Positions 63,050 to 64,000 of a stretch of 64,000 nt of DNA are shown piece by piece (positions within the stretch are counted from its first letter, which is position 1; each line of letters begins with the position of its first letter). A program made the position numbers and the translations under genes. The DNA is from Poecilobothrus nobilitatus (taxonomy: Eukaryota > Arthropoda > Insecta > Diptera > Dolichopodidae), in assembly GCA_947095535.1 (NCBI GenBank), contig OX352773.1, forward strand, positions 31,455,398-31,519,397, given 5' to 3'. The notes beneath the pieces are model-generated. The model saw only the letters and a program-made list of their open reading frames with translations, searched no databases and was not told the DNA's origin.

Positions 63050-63248
63050 GGAGCCTCGATGGCCTAGTGGGTAAAACGGTATAAAATACGCTGTAAACAC
63101 CGAGATGTGTTCGAATCCCACACACATTGTTAGAGTTATTTCCTCTTACCATATTTACATCCACGCTTGAAAAGGAAAGGCTGTGTAAAGGCAGTTGACA
63201 TTTATGTGGCAGAGAAATGCACTGAAAAAATAAAAAAAAAAATAAAAC
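63050..63248 (+). mobile_element. SINE family A, copy 4
   Basis: The head GGAGCCTCGATGGCCTAGTG has an intact A-box (TGGCCTAGTGGG). GTGTTCGAATCCCAC has the best B-box of the four copies. The body (CATATTTACATCCACGCTTG, GGAAAGGCTGTGTAAAG, ACATTTATGTGGCAGAGAAA) and A-rich tail are complete. A perfect 12-bp target duplication, AAGACTCAAATA, lies at 63038-63049 and 63249-63260. Confidence 0.9.
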
Positions 63249-63260
63249 AAGACTCAAATA

Positions 63261-64000
63261 TGAATTGAATTGATTTTATTTAATATTAAAATAAAAGACA
63301 CATAACGATAAGCTAAATAATTTTGTCAGAGGCCTTTGTTAGACTTTAGTGCTATTCAATATATTTTATATTCAATAATAATGTAATTGAACCTTGTTAA
63401 TTGTTACACACATATGTATATTGTCTTTATATACACGCACACATTTCCAAATAATTAAATTACGTTTATATTTATGCATTTAGAATTTTTTTATGAAAAG
63501 AAAATCCTTAAAAAAATTTAAAAATTTTAGTTGAATTTTTTTTTTTTTTTTTGCCAGTTTATGTACAACTTATAAAATACAATATGGTCTATGTCATATA
63601 TGAGTATGTTTGAGCAATGTGAGCATGTATGTACCTATGCATAAAATGTGTTGAAAGAAAATTTAAAGTTTTGAATGTTTTTATTTGAAAATTTTAGTTT
63701 TCTATATATTTCTATAGCGAGAACTCTTTCTTTTTTATTTTAACAAGGTGCAAATTGTTGTGCAATAAAATAAAAAGAAGAAAATTTTTTTTTTGTTTAA
63801 AATTCAACTTTTGTTGAAAATTTAAAATTAAATATTATTTTTTTTTACAAAAAAAAAAAAAAAATGCATAAGTATTAAATTAAATGAAATGTCAAAGATG
63901 AATAATGATATTTTAATAATAAAACGCTGATTCTTAAACTTTGTTTTCTTGTTTTTTTTTTAATTGCATTTTTAAACTTTATTTTAAACTCCAATACTTT
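63261..64000. other. Noncoding AT-rich region
   Basis: No gene or classifiable repeat seen up to the window edge. Confidence 0.5.

Overview
The window is a very AT-rich piece of an animal nuclear genome, most likely an insect and probably a fly. Genes are split by short GT-AG introns, often about 60 nt. The four recognisable genes are typical metazoan genes, and the noncoding DNA is full of (CATA)n/(TATG)n runs and decayed transposons of insect type. The species cannot be named from the sequence. A run of exactly 200 N (51607-51806) is a scaffold gap.

Region 1 (1-19.4 kb) holds all recognisable host genes in alternating orientation: the 3' part of SEC31, the COPII outer-coat subunit (+, 1-5574, N-terminus outside the window); a membrane-anchored metallophosphoesterase of the Cdc1/Ted1/MPPE1 group (-, 8622-7193, six exons, 353 aa); bleomycin hydrolase (+, 9982-11512, two exons); and a secreted, probably GPI-anchored Ly6/uPAR-like protein (-, 19394-15061, four exons, 200 aa). 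Exons were rebuilt by hand from splice sites, reading phase and family conservation, and all four models close in frame. Three of the four touch the secretory route: COPII vesicle budding, a phosphoesterase family linked to GPI remodelling, and a GPI-type cargo. This is probably coincidence of neighbours, because eukaryotic gene order rarely implies a pathway.

Region 2 (19.4-64 kb) has no host gene I can support. It is a gene-poor repeat graveyard, but a legible one: two tRNA-derived SINE families with intact target-site duplications; a 558-bp hAT-type nonautonomous element with 8-bp duplications (inside the Ly6 gene intron); a pair of terminal-inverted-repeat elements, one with a perfect 15-bp inverted repeat and 9-bp duplication; a set of foldback-like elements that share an internal module; a Penelope-like retroelement relic with RT and GIY-YIG remnants; two decayed copies of one jockey/CR1-like non-LTR element; and a dispersed unclassified repeat of 0.6-1 kb, in at least five copies all in the + orientation. 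Two nested insertions give a relative order of events.

I found no new gene system. The most useful novel-looking items are the two SINE families, the foldback/TIR family with its shared internal module, a possible in-frame cassette exon in SEC31, an altered metal-binding motif set in the phosphoesterase, an upstream first exon that adds a basic 36-residue leader to bleomycin hydrolase, and a possible spliced 29-codon ORF upstream of it.
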